Source of the DNA: Chloroflexota bacterium
GTDB taxonomy: Bacteria; Chloroflexota; UBA11872
Direction: 5' to 3'
Length of the DNA stretch: 49,647 nucleotides
NCBI GenBank assembly: GCA_022820025.1
Contig: JAJEGF010000053.1
Location: forward strand, 1 to 49,647
Of this stretch, positions 15,526-24,169 are shown piece after piece. Within the stretch, counting starts at the first letter, position 1. Each line of letters opens with the position of its first letter. The position numbers were made by a program, and so were the translations under genes. The notes below the pieces were generated by a model. It was not told where the DNA came from, searched no databases, and was given only the letters and a program-made list of their open reading frames with translations.

Positions 15526-15534
15526 AGTGTATCA
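15526..15534 (-). promoter_or_regulatory. Candidate extended -10 promoter of the rpmH operon
   Basis: On the minus strand TGATACACT fits an extended -10 element (TGnTANNNT), 36 nt upstream of the rpmH ATG. No strong -35 hexamer is seen. It is the best candidate for driving the rpmH-to-rqcH run. Confidence 0.35.
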
Positions 15535-15649
15535 CCGGCCAGCCCGTGCTCGGTGTGCTCCTTCTGCAACAGGCGCAGGGCTGGTCGCGTGCCTAATCCA
15601 CACGCGACGAGTGTGCTAGCGTCCCACGTTCACCGCCTTGGCAGCGGTA

Positions 15650-15994
15650 ATGGCCAACTCTCCAACGCTCGTATACCGGTGGTCCGCGGTCCCGCGCCAC
15701 AAGGCTTGGCGCACGGCCCGTGGCGCGGTCTACGAATTCCTCCGGTTCGCCGCCGCCTCCCTGGAGTGGCCCACGGGCCGTGTGATGGTGGGGCGCGGCA
15801 GTGGACATCGCTCCCTGATCGTTGAGTTCCCCTTCAGACGGGCCGCCGACTTCGAAGCCGCCTGGGACCGCATGGCTGCCGACCCGCACAGCGAGGCCCT
15901 TTGGTCCAGGCTTGCCCCGCTCCTGCACGACTCCACCATTCGCCGCGAGCTCTTCGCCGTCCAATACGCCCGCGTCGGCACGACTGACCGCTAG
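15650..15994 (+). CDS. Hypothetical protein, possibly dimeric alpha/beta-barrel
   Basis: A 114-residue protein I do not recognise by name. The stretch SLIVEFPFRRAADFEAAWDRMAADP followed by LWSRLAPLL and RRELFAVQ resembles the strand-helix pattern of NIPSNAP/Dabb dimeric alpha-beta barrels, but this is only a pattern impression. The chosen start is ATG 15650; a TTG 12 bases earlier is possible. It ends 6 bp before a Gfo/Idh/MocA oxidoreductase on the same strand, so the two are probably co-transcribed and the small protein may serve the same catabolic pathway. Confidence 0.65.
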   Translation: MANSPTLVYRWSAVPRHKAWRTARGAVYEFLRFAAASLEWPTGRVMVGRGSGHRSLIVEFPFRRAADFEAAWDRMAADPHSEALWSRLAPLLHDSTIRRELFAVQYARVGTTDR

Positions 15995-16000
15995 CTGGCA

Positions 16001-17056
16001 ATGACGCGAAACTCCCGGACCCTCGGCGTTGGGATTATCGGCGCCGGTGGCATCGCCCGCGGCGCCCACCAGCCCGGCTTCGCCGCCCAGCCGAATGTTG
16101 ACATCGTGGCCGCGGCCGACCCGATGCCGGGCCGCGCCGCCGAGTTCGCCCGCGACTTCGACATCCCCCACGCCTACACCAACTACCGCGACCTGCTGAC
16201 GCGCGACGATGTGGATGTGGTATCGGTAGGCACGCCGCCGTTTGCCCACGCGGAAGCCACTATTGCCGCCCTGGAGGCAGGCAAGCATGTCTTCTGCGAG
16301 AAGCCCATGGCCATGAACGCGGCTGAGGCCCAGTCAATGGCCGACGCGGCCGAACGGAACGGACGCATTCTTGCCATCGATTTCCAAACACGCTTCAGTC
16401 GTGACGCCCAGCGAGCCCACCAACTCGTTGCCGGCGGACACCTGGGCGCCCCCAACTTCGCCCGAGCCACCATGCTCCGCCAGGCCGGCGTGCCGACCTG
16501 GGGCACCTTCACCTCCAAGGCCGCCAACGGCGGCGGCGCGCTCATCGATATCGGCGTCCACGCGCTGGACCGCGCCCTCTACGTCCTCGGCCACCCCACG
16601 CCCCTCAGCGTCTGGGGCGCTGTTGGCCGACCCTTTGGCAGCCGCGGCGGCGTCACCAACCGCTGGGGCTCCTGGGACACCGCCAACTACGACGTGGACG
16701 ACTACGCCTTCGCCGGCATCCGCTTCGAGGGCGACCTGATCCTGCTGCTGGAGTGCTCGTGGATCCTCCGCATCGGCAAGAGCGAAGAGCGCCTCACCGT
16801 GTCGGCAGCCGACGGCGGCCTCGAAATCAGTCCCCTGCGCGTCTTCCACGACCGCGACGGCTTCCACAGCACCGAGACTTACGACACCAGCGGGGAGACC
16901 CGCAAAGAGCACGAAATCTCCGTTGCCGACTTCATCCGCGCCGTCCGCGAAGGCACCGAGCCAACCGTCACTGCCGCCCAGGGCGTCACGGTCACCCGCA
17001 TCGTCGACGCCATCTACCAATCCGCCGCCGAGCGAACCGAAGTTCCACTCGCCTAG
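16001..17056 (+). CDS. Gfo/Idh/MocA-family oxidoreductase
   Basis: A 351-residue NAD(P)-dependent dehydrogenase. The N-terminal Rossmann fold has IIGAGGIARGAHQPG, followed by the family EKP motif in GKHVFCEKPMAMN. The catalytic-region residues GGALIDIGVHALDRALYVLG supply the Asp and His typical of Gfo/Idh enzymes. Substrates of the family are sugars, inositols and related compounds, and none can be assigned here. It follows the small hypothetical gene by 6 bp and is convergent with citrate synthase, 13 bp away. Confidence 0.93.
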   Translation: MTRNSRTLGVGIIGAGGIARGAHQPGFAAQPNVDIVAAADPMPGRAAEFARDFDIPHAYTNYRDLLTRDDVDVVSVGTPPFAHAEATIAALEAGKHVFCEKPMAMNAAEAQSMADAAERNGRILAIDFQTRFSRDAQRAHQLVAGGHLGAPNFARATMLRQAGVPTWGTFTSKAANGGGALIDIGVHALDRALYVLGHPTPLSVWGAVGRPFGSRGGVTNRWGSWDTANYDVDDYAFAGIRFEGDLILLLECSWILRIGKSEERLTVSAADGGLEISPLRVFHDRDGFHSTETYDTSGETRKEHEISVADFIRAVREGTEPTVTAAQGVTVTRIVDAIYQSAAERTEVPLA

Positions 17057-17069
17057 CGCAAAGGCGTCG

Positions 17070-18194
17070 TCAGCCGCGCTCCGCCATCGGCGTCACCGGG
17101 CGATCCATGTGCCCTACGTACTCGGCACGCGGCCGGATAATCCGGTTGTTGCCCTGCTGTTCCAGCACGTGCGCGGTCCAGCCGCTCATCCGGCTGATCG
17201 CGAAGATTGGCGTGAACAGGTCCGGCGGAATTCCGAGCGAGGCGTATACGGTCGCCGCGTAGAAGTCCACGTTGGAGTTCAGGTTTTTCTCCCGCAGCAT
17301 TACGGCTTCCATCACCTGCGAAATGTCGAACCACTCGGCGTGACCTGAGGCCGGGGCCAGTTCCCGCGCGATTTCGCGCAAGATCGTGGCGCGTGGGTCC
17401 GCCGTTCGATATACCGCGTGACCGAAGCCCATTACGAGCTCGCGGTTCGCCAGCTTGTCCAGCACCCAGGCTTCGGCTTCCTCTTCCGACTTCACCTGCA
17501 GCAGCATCTCCAGCACGGCCTGGTTCGCCCCGCCGTGCAGCGGCCCTCGCAGGGCCCCCACGGCGCCGGCGATCGCCGAGTGCATGTCGGTCAGCGTGGC
17601 GGCAATCACTCGTGCGGCGAACGTGCTGGCGTTGAACTCGTGGTCCGCTTGCAGCACCAGCATCACGTCGATCGTCCGCGTGGCCTCGGGTTTCGGGGCT
17701 TCGCCGACGTAGGTGGCCAGGAATGACTCAGCAATCGAACCGTCCGGCGGATCCAGCGGGTCGCGTCCCTCCAGCAAACGGCCGGCCTGCGCCACGATGT
17801 TGGGCGTCTGCGCCAGCAGCCGAACGGCCTTGCGCTCGGCGGCCTCCAGCGAGTCGTCGCCCTGGTCGGGGTCAAAGCTGCCCAGCATGGACACGGCCGT
17901 CCGCAGGGCCACCATCGGCGTCGAGTCGCCGGGAAGCGACGCCAGCATGTCCATCACCGGCCCCGGCAAATCGCGGGACTCGTTCAGTTCATTTGACAGC
18001 GCATCGAGCTGGCTACGCGATGGCAACTCGTCATGCCACAACAGGTAGGCGACTTCCTCGAACGACGTCTCCGCCCCCACCAGGTCGGCAATGTCGATGC
18101 CGCGGTAGGTCAACCGGCCGACTTCGCCATCGACTGAACTCAGCGCCGATCGGCCGGCAACGACCCCTCGCAGGCCGCTCTCTTTCGCTGCCAT
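17070..18194 (-). CDS. Citrate synthase family protein
   Basis: A 374-residue type II-like short citrate synthase. It condenses acetyl-CoA with oxaloacetate, or propionyl-CoA if it is a 2-methylcitrate synthase; the sequence alone does not separate these. Catalytic residues are visible: His in GPLHGGANQAVLEML, His in MGFGHAVYRTADPRA, and Asp in LNSNVDFYAATVYASLGIP. Arg of RPRAEYVG near the end fits the substrate site. ATG 18194 is chosen over the TTG one codon earlier because AGGAGGG lies 6 nt upstream. The gene is transcribed alone or with the amidase upstream, 152 bp away. Confidence 0.94.
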   Translation of the reverse strand: MAAKESGLRGVVAGRSALSSVDGEVGRLTYRGIDIADLVGAETSFEEVAYLLWHDELPSRSQLDALSNELNESRDLPGPVMDMLASLPGDSTPMVALRTAVSMLGSFDPDQGDDSLEAAERKAVRLLAQTPNIVAQAGRLLEGRDPLDPPDGSIAESFLATYVGEAPKPEATRTIDVMLVLQADHEFNASTFAARVIAATLTDMHSAIAGAVGALRGPLHGGANQAVLEMLLQVKSEEEAEAWVLDKLANRELVMGFGHAVYRTADPRATILREIARELAPASGHAEWFDISQVMEAVMLREKNLNSNVDFYAATVYASLGIPPDLFTPIFAISRMSGWTAHVLEQQGNNRIIRPRAEYVGHMDRPVTPMAERG

Positions 18195-18200
18195 CAACGT

Positions 18201-18207
18201 CCCTCCT
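18201..18207 (-). promoter_or_regulatory. Strong ribosome binding site of the citrate synthase gene
   Basis: AGGAGGG on the minus strand lies 6 nt before the ATG at 18194, and it decides that start over the in-frame TTG directly upstream. Confidence 0.7.
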
Positions 18208-18308
18208 CGTGAATCGTCAACTCATCGCAATCCCGGCAGGCCAAAATCGGCGGCGCCGAGCGGCCTGCGGCGCGGAGGGCGCAATGGCGCGCAACCGCGC
18301 CGGCATCC

Positions 18309-18314
18309 ATTGTA
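18309..18314 (-). promoter_or_regulatory. Candidate -10 element upstream of citrate synthase
   Basis: TACAAT on the minus strand lies about 115 nt before the citrate synthase start, in the gap after the amidase gene. The -35 region is weak. It would give citrate synthase its own promoter with a ~105-nt leader. Confidence 0.3.
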
Positions 18315-18346
18315 GGCGATGCGCCGCGAGCCCTTCCTCGGGCTAT

Positions 18347-19753
18347 TTAGATCTTCGGCCGTGCCCCATGCCAGCCCGTCCGCTGCTCCGCCGCCGCGGC
18401 GAACCCCAGCGTCACCCGATCGGCCAGCCGCGGTCCAACCACCTGCAGGCCAATCGGCAATCCGTCCGCTGTCAGACCTGCGGGGATGCTCACCGCCGGC
18501 TGCCCCGTCATGTTGAACGGGTACATGTGCTGAAACCAGCGTTCGACCCACGAGTCGGGCGCGTCCGTCACTCCCGTGTTTGGGTCCACCGGCAGCGGCG
18601 GCTGCAGGAGCGTCGGCGTGATCACCACGTCAAAGTCCCGGTACAATCGCTCGAACGTCGCCCATACGTCGCGTCGGTCTGCCTCGGCGGCCAGGTACTC
18701 GGGCGCGCTGACCCGATGCCCGTGCTCCACCCGAGCGACCAGCGTCGTGTCCGACACACGCCGCATCTCATCCAGTCGGTCGCCCACGTTGAGTGCCAGC
18801 GACGAATCGAACAGCGTCGCCCACGACTCGATCCAGTCATCCAGGAACGGATCGACGTGGGTCACCTCGAACCCGTCGTCCGCCAAGGCCGCCACGGCTG
18901 CTCGGCACGGCTCCAGCACCTCCGGATCGGCCTCGGCGATGCCGAATTGCGGCGCCCACGCAATCCGGCCGGATGTCGGCGGATGGCTCGCCATCGCCGC
19001 GTAACTCCCGCTCTCCGTCGGCAACGACGCCGGATCCGCGTGATCCTGCGCGGCAATCACGTCCAACAGCAGGGCGGTGTCGGCCACCGAGCGCGCCATC
19101 GGCCCCAGGTGGGACATGGGGGCAAACCCATGCCGTAGCGGCGCGTGCGGCACACGCCCCAGCGTGGGCTTGTGTCCGACGACGCCGCAGCACGCGGCCG
19201 GAATTCGAATCGACCCGCCCCCGTCCGTCCCCAGCGCCAGCGCGACTTGCCCTGCGGCCAACGCCGCCGCCGAGCCGCTGCTTGAGCCACCGGGCGTGTG
19301 ACCCGACGACCACGGATTGCGCGTCGCCGGACCCAGCGGACTGTGTCCAAAGGCCAGGTGACCGAATTCCGGCATGGCCGTCATGCCCACAATCACCGCG
19401 CCCGCGGCCCGCAGCCGCGCCACCGCTGGCGCATCGCGCGGTTCCCGGTTGCCCTTCATCAAGAGTGACCCAACCTCGCGGGGCAGACCGCCCACGGCGA
19501 CCTGCTCCTTCACCGCCATCGGCACGCCGGCCAGCGGCCCCGGTGTCGCTCCGCCCGCGCGCGCCTCATCCAGCGCCGCCGCCGTCGCCAGCGCTCCGTC
19601 CGCGTCGACGTGGCGGAAGGCATGCAAGTGATCGTCGGTGGCGGCAATCCGGTCAAGCGACGCCCCGACTACCTCCCGAGCGCTGACCTCACCTCCGCGA
19701 ACGGCCGCCGCAATCTCCCCCGCCGAAGCGCGGGTCAATTCGCCGAGGTCCAC
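18347..19753 (-). CDS. Amidase signature family enzyme
   Basis: A 468-residue amidase-signature hydrolase. The Ser-cisSer-Lys triad is visible: Lys82 in [12 protein letters not shown], the cis-Ser in [15 protein letters not shown] (155-169), and nucleophile Ser181 in [16 protein letters not shown]. Such enzymes cleave amides; the Asp/Glu-tRNA amidotransferase subunit GatA is one member, but no gatB/gatC lie nearby, so this is likely a catabolic amidase. It starts with GTG, preceded by GAGGAGG. The same-strand cytochrome gene ends 23 bp upstream. Confidence 0.93.
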   Translation of the reverse strand: MDLGELTRASAGEIAAAVRGGEVSAREVVGASLDRIAATDDHLHAFRHVDADGALATAAALDEARAGGATPGPLAGVPMAVKEQVAVGGLPREVGSLLMKGNREPRDAPAVARLRAAGAVIVGMTAMPEFGHLAFGHSPLGPATRNPWSSGHTPGGSSSGSAAALAAGQVALALGTDGGGSIRIPAACCGVVGHKPTLGRVPHAPLRHGFAPMSHLGPMARSVADTALLLDVIAAQDHADPASLPTESGSYAAMASHPPTSGRIAWAPQFGIAEADPEVLEPCRAAVAALADDGFEVTHVDPFLDDWIESWATLFDSSLALNVGDRLDEMRRVSDTTLVARVEHGHRVSAPEYLAAEADRRDVWATFERLYRDFDVVITPTLLQPPLPVDPNTGVTDAPDSWVERWFQHMYPFNMTGQPAVSIPAGLTADGLPIGLQVVGPRLADRVTLGFAAAAEQRTGWHGARPKI

Positions 19754-19776
19754 GCTCGACCTCCTCGCGTGGCCGC

Positions 19777-20340
19777 CTAACGGTCCGGCGCGATAAGTGG
19801 AATGGGTGTCAGCGTCGTGTCAGCGGGCACCGTCGGGACGGAGCCGGGGTTCAGTATCAGGTCGTCTGGATTCGTTTCGTTATAGAAGCCCGGCATGTGC
19901 GGAGAGGCCCGCACGTACCACACCAACTCCCAAATCTCTTCTTCGGTCGTCCGCGAACCGTATTCCGGCATGTCGCCGCGTCCGGCCCAGATCTTGTAGA
20001 AGATCGCGCCGTCCGTCTGGTTCTGGACGTCGGGGTGCGAGAAATTGCGCGGCCGCGGCACCAACAACTGGACTTGCGGGCCGTTACCGTCCGCCAGGTG
20101 GCCGTGACACTTTGCGCAGGTGAATCGGTATTGGTAGTGAGCCCGAACCAGCACGTCCTCGGTCAGCGGCAGTGGATTCTCCTGGACCTCGAATTGTCCA
20201 GGCACGATCCACTCTTCGATGTCTTGACGCAGTCCCAGGGATGGAAGCCACGTGAATAACCAGAACATCCCGCCGAGCAGCAGAACCAAGATGACAATGG
20301 TGGTATCGGTGACAGCCGAACCGCTTCGTTCCACACTCAC
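19777..20340 (-). CDS. Membrane-anchored monohaem cytochrome c
   Basis: A 187-residue protein with one N-terminal membrane segment (about 12-32) and an external cytochrome c domain. The haem site is CAKCH (Cys75, Cys78, His79), and Met124 in GRGDMPEYG is the likely sixth ligand, as in class I cytochromes. It probably shuttles electrons at the outer face of the membrane. The C-terminal ~45 residues are Pro/Thr-rich and unassigned. The start is GTG. It lies between an alpha/beta hydrolase and an amidase on the same strand, with no oxidase subunits near, so its partner is unknown. Confidence 0.9.
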   Translation of the reverse strand: MSVERSGSAVTDTTIVILVLLLGGMFWLFTWLPSLGLRQDIEEWIVPGQFEVQENPLPLTEDVLVRAHYQYRFTCAKCHGHLADGNGPQVQLLVPRPRNFSHPDVQNQTDGAIFYKIWAGRGDMPEYGSRTTEEEIWELVWYVRASPHMPGFYNETNPDDLILNPGSVPTVPADTTLTPIPLIAPDR

Positions 20341-20390
20341 ACCCCGGCGCGTTCCGCACCGGGCGGAAGCCGGGCGATGTTAGCACCGAC

Positions 20391-21392
20391 TCACGCCTCA
20401 GACACATCCGTCGCGCTCGGATTCGATCGACCCAGTGCCTGTCGCAAAAACGCGTTCACGCGCACCGCATACTCGCCCAGTCGTTGCGGAAAGGCACCCA
20501 CGTGGCCAACGCGGGGCGGCTGCCACAGGACGCGCGGCTCACCCGCAGCCTCGTAGAGTTGCTGTCCGACCTCGGAGGGCACGTAGCGATCAGCCTGTCC
20601 GTGAATGATGAACACCGGCCGTGGACTGATGCGGCCAATATCGTCCGCGGGATTCACCTGCCCCGGATCAACTCCGCTGAACAGCCGAGCCAATAGTTGT
20701 ACCGGGCCGGCAAAGGGAAAGGCCGGAACTCCCAGGAACGCCTGGAACGAAGCGTCGGTGGTTTCCAGCAGGCGCGCATACGATGACTCGGCCACAACTG
20801 CCGCGATCCTGGGATCGCGCGCCGCAGCCATGATCGCCGCTGCTCCGCCCATCGAATCGCCAATCACAGCCACCCGCGTGGGATCAACCCCCGGCAGGCC
20901 CAGCACCACATTAAGGGCATCGATCAGATCGTCTACTTCACGTGCGCCAAGCGTGACTACGCCTGGATCGCTCAGGCCGTGCCCCCTGAAGTCAAAGACA
21001 AATGTGTTGAATCCCAGCCGCCGCAGCATGTTGCCCTTGCCCACCATGTCGCGGTGGGTGCTGGCGATTCCGTGCGTGACGATCACTGTCCCGGCCGGGT
21101 CGATCACCGGGCCGTACCAGGCCGCCAGGCTGGCCCCATCGCGTGTCGGCACATTCAACCGCACCCAGCCAACGTCGTAGTCCAGACGCGTTGTCGCGTC
21201 GTCCGCTTGCGGCGGATGCGTGAGATACCAGGCGGTCAGGCCCGATAAGACCAGAAACGCCAGCGCGCCTAACACTACCGCGCCAATCCCGATTCGCAGC
21301 AAGAGTCGCCCAATGTTCCTGGGCCGGCGCGGCACATAGGCCAGACGCCCCGGTGGCCGGTCACGGTGCATACCCTGGTACACGGAACCCAT
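20391..21392 (-). CDS. Membrane-anchored alpha/beta hydrolase
   Basis: A 333-residue alpha/beta hydrolase with one N-terminal membrane segment (about residues 30-56). The oxyanion region is VTHGIASTHRDM, and the nucleophile elbow is GDSMGGAAAI. A likely acid is the Asp in HGQADRYVP and the base is the His in RVGHVGAF. This matches the BAAT/serine aminopeptidase-like group that also holds DUF1749/BEM46-type proteins; the substrate is unknown. An alternative start exists seven codons in. It is divergent from the M29-like peptidase. Confidence 0.88.
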   Translation of the reverse strand: MGSVYQGMHRDRPPGRLAYVPRRPRNIGRLLLRIGIGAVVLGALAFLVLSGLTAWYLTHPPQADDATTRLDYDVGWVRLNVPTRDGASLAAWYGPVIDPAGTVIVTHGIASTHRDMVGKGNMLRRLGFNTFVFDFRGHGLSDPGVVTLGAREVDDLIDALNVVLGLPGVDPTRVAVIGDSMGGAAAIMAAARDPRIAAVVAESSYARLLETTDASFQAFLGVPAFPFAGPVQLLARLFSGVDPGQVNPADDIGRISPRPVFIIHGQADRYVPSEVGQQLYEAAGEPRVLWQPPRVGHVGAFPQRLGEYAVRVNAFLRQALGRSNPSATDVSEA

Positions 21393-21491
21393 CAGTCGAT
21401 GCTGTCACGCGACACGCGGCGGGCAACCTCGGGAAGATGTGCATTACACGATGTCACACTGCATCAACCCTCAACGTGAGGAATCACTCGT

Positions 21492-22502
21492 ATGGCCGTG
21501 ATTGAGCTCGGACCCGACGCGATTGCGCCGCGCACGCTCGACGCCGACGAATCTCAGATGCTGAACGCCGTCATGCGGCATTCCCTTGGTGTGCGGTCCG
21601 GCGAGCATGTACTCGTGGTTACCGATCCCCCAAAGCGTTCGCTGGGCGAGCTCTTTGCCCGCGGCGCCTTCCGCGCCACCCCTGCCGTCCAACTGCTGAT
21701 CATGCCCGAAATGCCTGATCACGGCAGCGAACCGCCATCGCGGGTGGCCGGGGCCTGGGCCGCGGCCGACGTGTGCTTCCTCCCAACCAGCAAGTCTCTC
21801 AGCCACACGCACGCGCGCCAGAGCGCCAGTGCCGCCGGTACGCGGGTCGCCAGCATGCCCTCGATCACCTACGAAATGGCGATGCGCACGCTTCGCGTGG
21901 ACTACGGCGAGATTGCGCGGTCGTCCGAAGCGCTGGCGGTGCTATTGACCGCCGCGGACTTCGTGCACCTGACCGCGCCGGGAGGCACCGAGCTGCACCT
22001 GGATCTCACGGGACGCGCGGGCTTTGCCGACACTGGCGTCTTCACCGCCGCCGGCGCCTTTGGCAACTTGCCCGCCGGCGAGGCCTTCATCGCACCGCTG
22101 GAGGGCCGTGCTCATGGCACTCTCGTGTTTGACGCTGCGCTGCCGGTTGACGACCCGGACGACGCCGTACGCGACGCACCGATGGTCATCGAAGTGCGCG
22201 GCGGACTGGCGCAGCGCGTCACCGGCCCGGGCGCCGAGGATCTGCAGGTGGTGTTCGACCGCCTGGGCGACGACGCGCGCAATATCGCCGAACTGGGCAT
22301 TGGCACCAACCCCGCTGCCCGCATCAGCGGCAATGTGCTCGAGTGCGAGAAGGTCGTTGGCACCGCCCATGTCGCTCTCGGCAACAGCCTCCACATTGGC
22401 GGTGCGACGGACGTGCCCTTCCACAGCGACGGCGTGATCAACCGGCCCACGATCCTGGCCGGCGACACGCCCCTGCTCGAGGACGGACAACTTCCGGCGT
22501 GA
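21492..22502 (+). CDS. M29-like aminopeptidase family protein
   Basis: A 336-residue protein related to thermophilic M29 aminopeptidases, a family that also includes iron-dependent dioxygenase-like members (NicX type). The C-terminal metal-site pattern is present: IAELGIGTNP, ECEKVVGTAHVALG and PFHSDGV provide two Glu, two His and an Asp. It is shorter than typical M29 peptidases (about 410 residues), so the substrate may differ. GAGGAA lies 8 nt before the ATG. The next gene starts at GTG overlapping its stop (GTGA). Confidence 0.82.
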   Translation: MAVIELGPDAIAPRTLDADESQMLNAVMRHSLGVRSGEHVLVVTDPPKRSLGELFARGAFRATPAVQLLIMPEMPDHGSEPPSRVAGAWAAADVCFLPTSKSLSHTHARQSASAAGTRVASMPSITYEMAMRTLRVDYGEIARSSEALAVLLTAADFVHLTAPGGTELHLDLTGRAGFADTGVFTAAGAFGNLPAGEAFIAPLEGRAHGTLVFDAALPVDDPDDAVRDAPMVIEVRGGLAQRVTGPGAEDLQVVFDRLGDDARNIAELGIGTNPAARISGNVLECEKVVGTAHVALGNSLHIGGATDVPFHSDGVINRPTILAGDTPLLEDGQLPA

Positions 22503-23356
22503 CCTCGCCTGGGGCGCGTCTCGTGCGCGCGACGATCGGAGTCTTCATCGGCGTGGCGCTGGCTGCCGCCACCTGCGGCGCGCCACGGGTCGTCACGCCG
22601 GCTGCGACCCCGTCGACGTCGCCGTCACCTACCTGGACGCCCATCCCGTTCGCCACTGCCACGCCGCGGCCCACACCCACGCCGACTCACACGCCAACCG
22701 TGGAGGTGGTGCCGACGCCCCCCCCAGCCACTACGGCCGAAACGGAGGCAAGCCCTGCCGTCGTTACCCCGCCACCGCCCACGGCCTCACCCGAGGAACT
22801 CGCTCGCTATACCGCTGAAGAGCTCCAGGCGCGGCTCCCCGATCCCACGGTCCTGTCGGAGCGTCTCGGCCTGCCAGTGCTGGCTGGACCCGACGAAGAC
22901 ATCACGGCGGCCACTTACGGACTGCAGGACCAGTTTCTTGACCCGCTCCTCATTCGCCGGCTCGACCCATTCCTGTTTGCCTTGCTCTTCATCGGTCAGA
23001 CCGCCTCCAGCGCGGAGCAGTTCCTGGCCTACAATCTGCTCAACGCGCCCGGACCATTCCTGGAAACCGTGGCCAGCGGTCTCGCCGAGGGCTTTCAATC
23101 CTCGGACCGCCCTGCCGCCGTGGTTGCGCTGGTCGTCCAGGAACCTCCATATGTCGGCGAGCGCTCCGCCGCCGCCCGAACGCGCGTGGTGAGCGGAACC
23201 GACGCCTTTGAAGCTCGACTGCTCGTTGCCGAGCAAGCTGACATCCTGGTGCTGATACTGCAGATCGGACGCGTCGATCAGGGCTCAACGGCGGCCCTGC
23301 TGGACGATATCGGTCTTGCCTCCGCCGTGTTGGGCTCGGAAATCCCACGCGGCTGA
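22499..23356 (+). CDS. Exported Thr/Pro-rich protein, possible lipoprotein
   Basis: A 285-residue protein of unknown function. An N-terminal hydrophobic segment is followed by Cys26 in LAAATC. This is only a partial lipobox, so a lipoprotein or a simple signal peptide are both possible. Residues ~30-85 form a Thr/Pro-rich linker typical of cell-surface tethers. The remaining ~190 residues form a folded-looking domain I do not recognise. The frame is open upstream, but GTG 22499 overlaps the previous stop as GTGA, and nothing earlier gives a signal sequence. It is probably co-transcribed with the peptidase. Confidence 0.75.
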   Translation: MTSPGARLVRATIGVFIGVALAAATCGAPRVVTPAATPSTSPSPTWTPIPFATATPRPTPTPTHTPTVEVVPTPPPATTAETEASPAVVTPPPPTASPEELARYTAEELQARLPDPTVLSERLGLPVLAGPDEDITAATYGLQDQFLDPLLIRRLDPFLFALLFIGQTASSAEQFLAYNLLNAPGPFLETVASGLAEGFQSSDRPAAVVALVVQEPPYVGERSAAARTRVVSGTDAFEARLLVAEQADILVLILQIGRVDQGSTAALLDDIGLASAVLGSEIPRG

Positions 23357-23397
23357 GGCAGCCGGAGCTCGCCATCGACGGTATCGGCTACTCAGAT

Positions 23398-23420
23398 CCC
23401 AAGGCGAACCCCGCCTTTGG
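23398..23420 (+). terminator. Candidate terminator after the exported-protein gene
   Basis: CCAAGGCG and CGCCTTTGG pair with one bulged T around a 5-nt loop, about 42 nt after the stop codon. Only a short T run is present. Confidence 0.3.
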
Positions 23421-23473
23421 CGACGGCGAGCCTTCTGACCGCGAGGCCGTTGCATCCGCTGGCGGGAGGTGTT

Positions 23474-23496
23474 TCCGTTAGGGAATTCATAACGGA
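23474..23496 (-). terminator. Inverted repeat in the convergent gap
   Basis: TCCGTTA (23474-23480) and TAACGGA (23490-23496) form a perfect 7-bp repeat with a 9-nt loop containing GAATTC. It is downstream of the minus-strand lipoprotein gene by about 105 nt. No U tract is present. The rest of the gap (23357-23601) shows nothing else. Confidence 0.25.
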
Positions 23497-23601
23497 CGCG
23501 CGGTCTACGGTTGCCGCCGAGATCCTGCAACAGCCCGAATCCGCTTGAAACGACGGTCTGCACCGGTGGGAATAGCCGCTCTTTCCCTCTGGATCGCCGG
23601 C

Positions 23602-24114
23602 TCAGGACGACGCGGCCGGCGTTTCCTCTGGCGGCGAATCGATCCGGACTGTTGCGCCCTCGGTGTGACGGACTTCCAACCGCCCCACCTGGATCAGCCA
23701 CAACTGATACTCGCCGGGCTCAAAGTCAAACACGTCGAAGTGCACCGGAATCGGGTAGGGTCCGAGCGTTCCGTTGGGCTCCGGCAGCAGCACGGCCACC
23801 GGAGTCTCGCCAATCAGCACCCGGATCCAGCAGGTGTCCGGCGGAAACTCGGTCCCCAGCATCTCCGGGCACGGATCCCAGCCGGATGATTCGGTCACCC
23901 AGATTTGCTGCATGCCGGCGCCCGGAATCTCCGTCGTCCCGATATCGGCCACAATCGTCACGCGCGTCTTGTCGTCAAGATCCAGCACAAACGGTTCGTC
24001 GGGGTCAGCTTCGTCGGGCCCGCAGGCGCCGAGCAGCAGGGCCAGCATGACGCAAGCCGCCAGCGCAAGGGCGGGCAGGCGCGTCAGGGTTGCTGTTGTG
24101 ATTTGCGGAGACAT
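23602..24114 (-). CDS. Small lipoprotein of unknown function
   Basis: A 170-residue protein with a clear lipoprotein signal: hydrophobic segment ending LLLGAC with Cys31 as the lipidation site, then an acidic tether GPDEADPDEP. The mature domain (about 130 residues, with a Cys pair in WDPCPEMLGTEFPPDTCW) looks beta-rich, but I cannot place it in a family. ATG 24114 is chosen; a TTG two codons earlier is possible and lies 5 nt after a TAGATT hexamer. It is divergent from the OmpR-type response regulator, which may be functionally linked, but that is inference only. Confidence 0.78.
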   Translation of the reverse strand: MSPQITTATLTRLPALALAACVMLALLLGACGPDEADPDEPFVLDLDDKTRVTIVADIGTTEIPGAGMQQIWVTESSGWDPCPEMLGTEFPPDTCWIRVLIGETPVAVLLPEPNGTLGPYPIPVHFDVFDFEPGEYQLWLIQVGRLEVRHTEGATVRIDSPPEETPAASS

Positions 24115-24157
24115 CTGCAATGTTCAATCTACCGCGAAATCCCGCCACTGCCGCGTG

Positions 24158-24163
24158 TAGGCT
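24158..24163 (+). promoter_or_regulatory. Leaderless-type -10 element of the OmpR-family regulator gene
   Basis: TAGGCT is followed by CCCGAC (6 nt) and then ATG at 24170. No ribosome binding site is visible, as for polA and mutM. Confidence 0.45.
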
Positions 24164-24169
24164 CCCGAC

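Noticed and set aside
15490-15649. Replication origin next to rpmH
   Set aside because: No dnaA gene and no cluster of DnaA boxes is visible in this short gap, despite the typical rpmH-rnpA neighbourhood.
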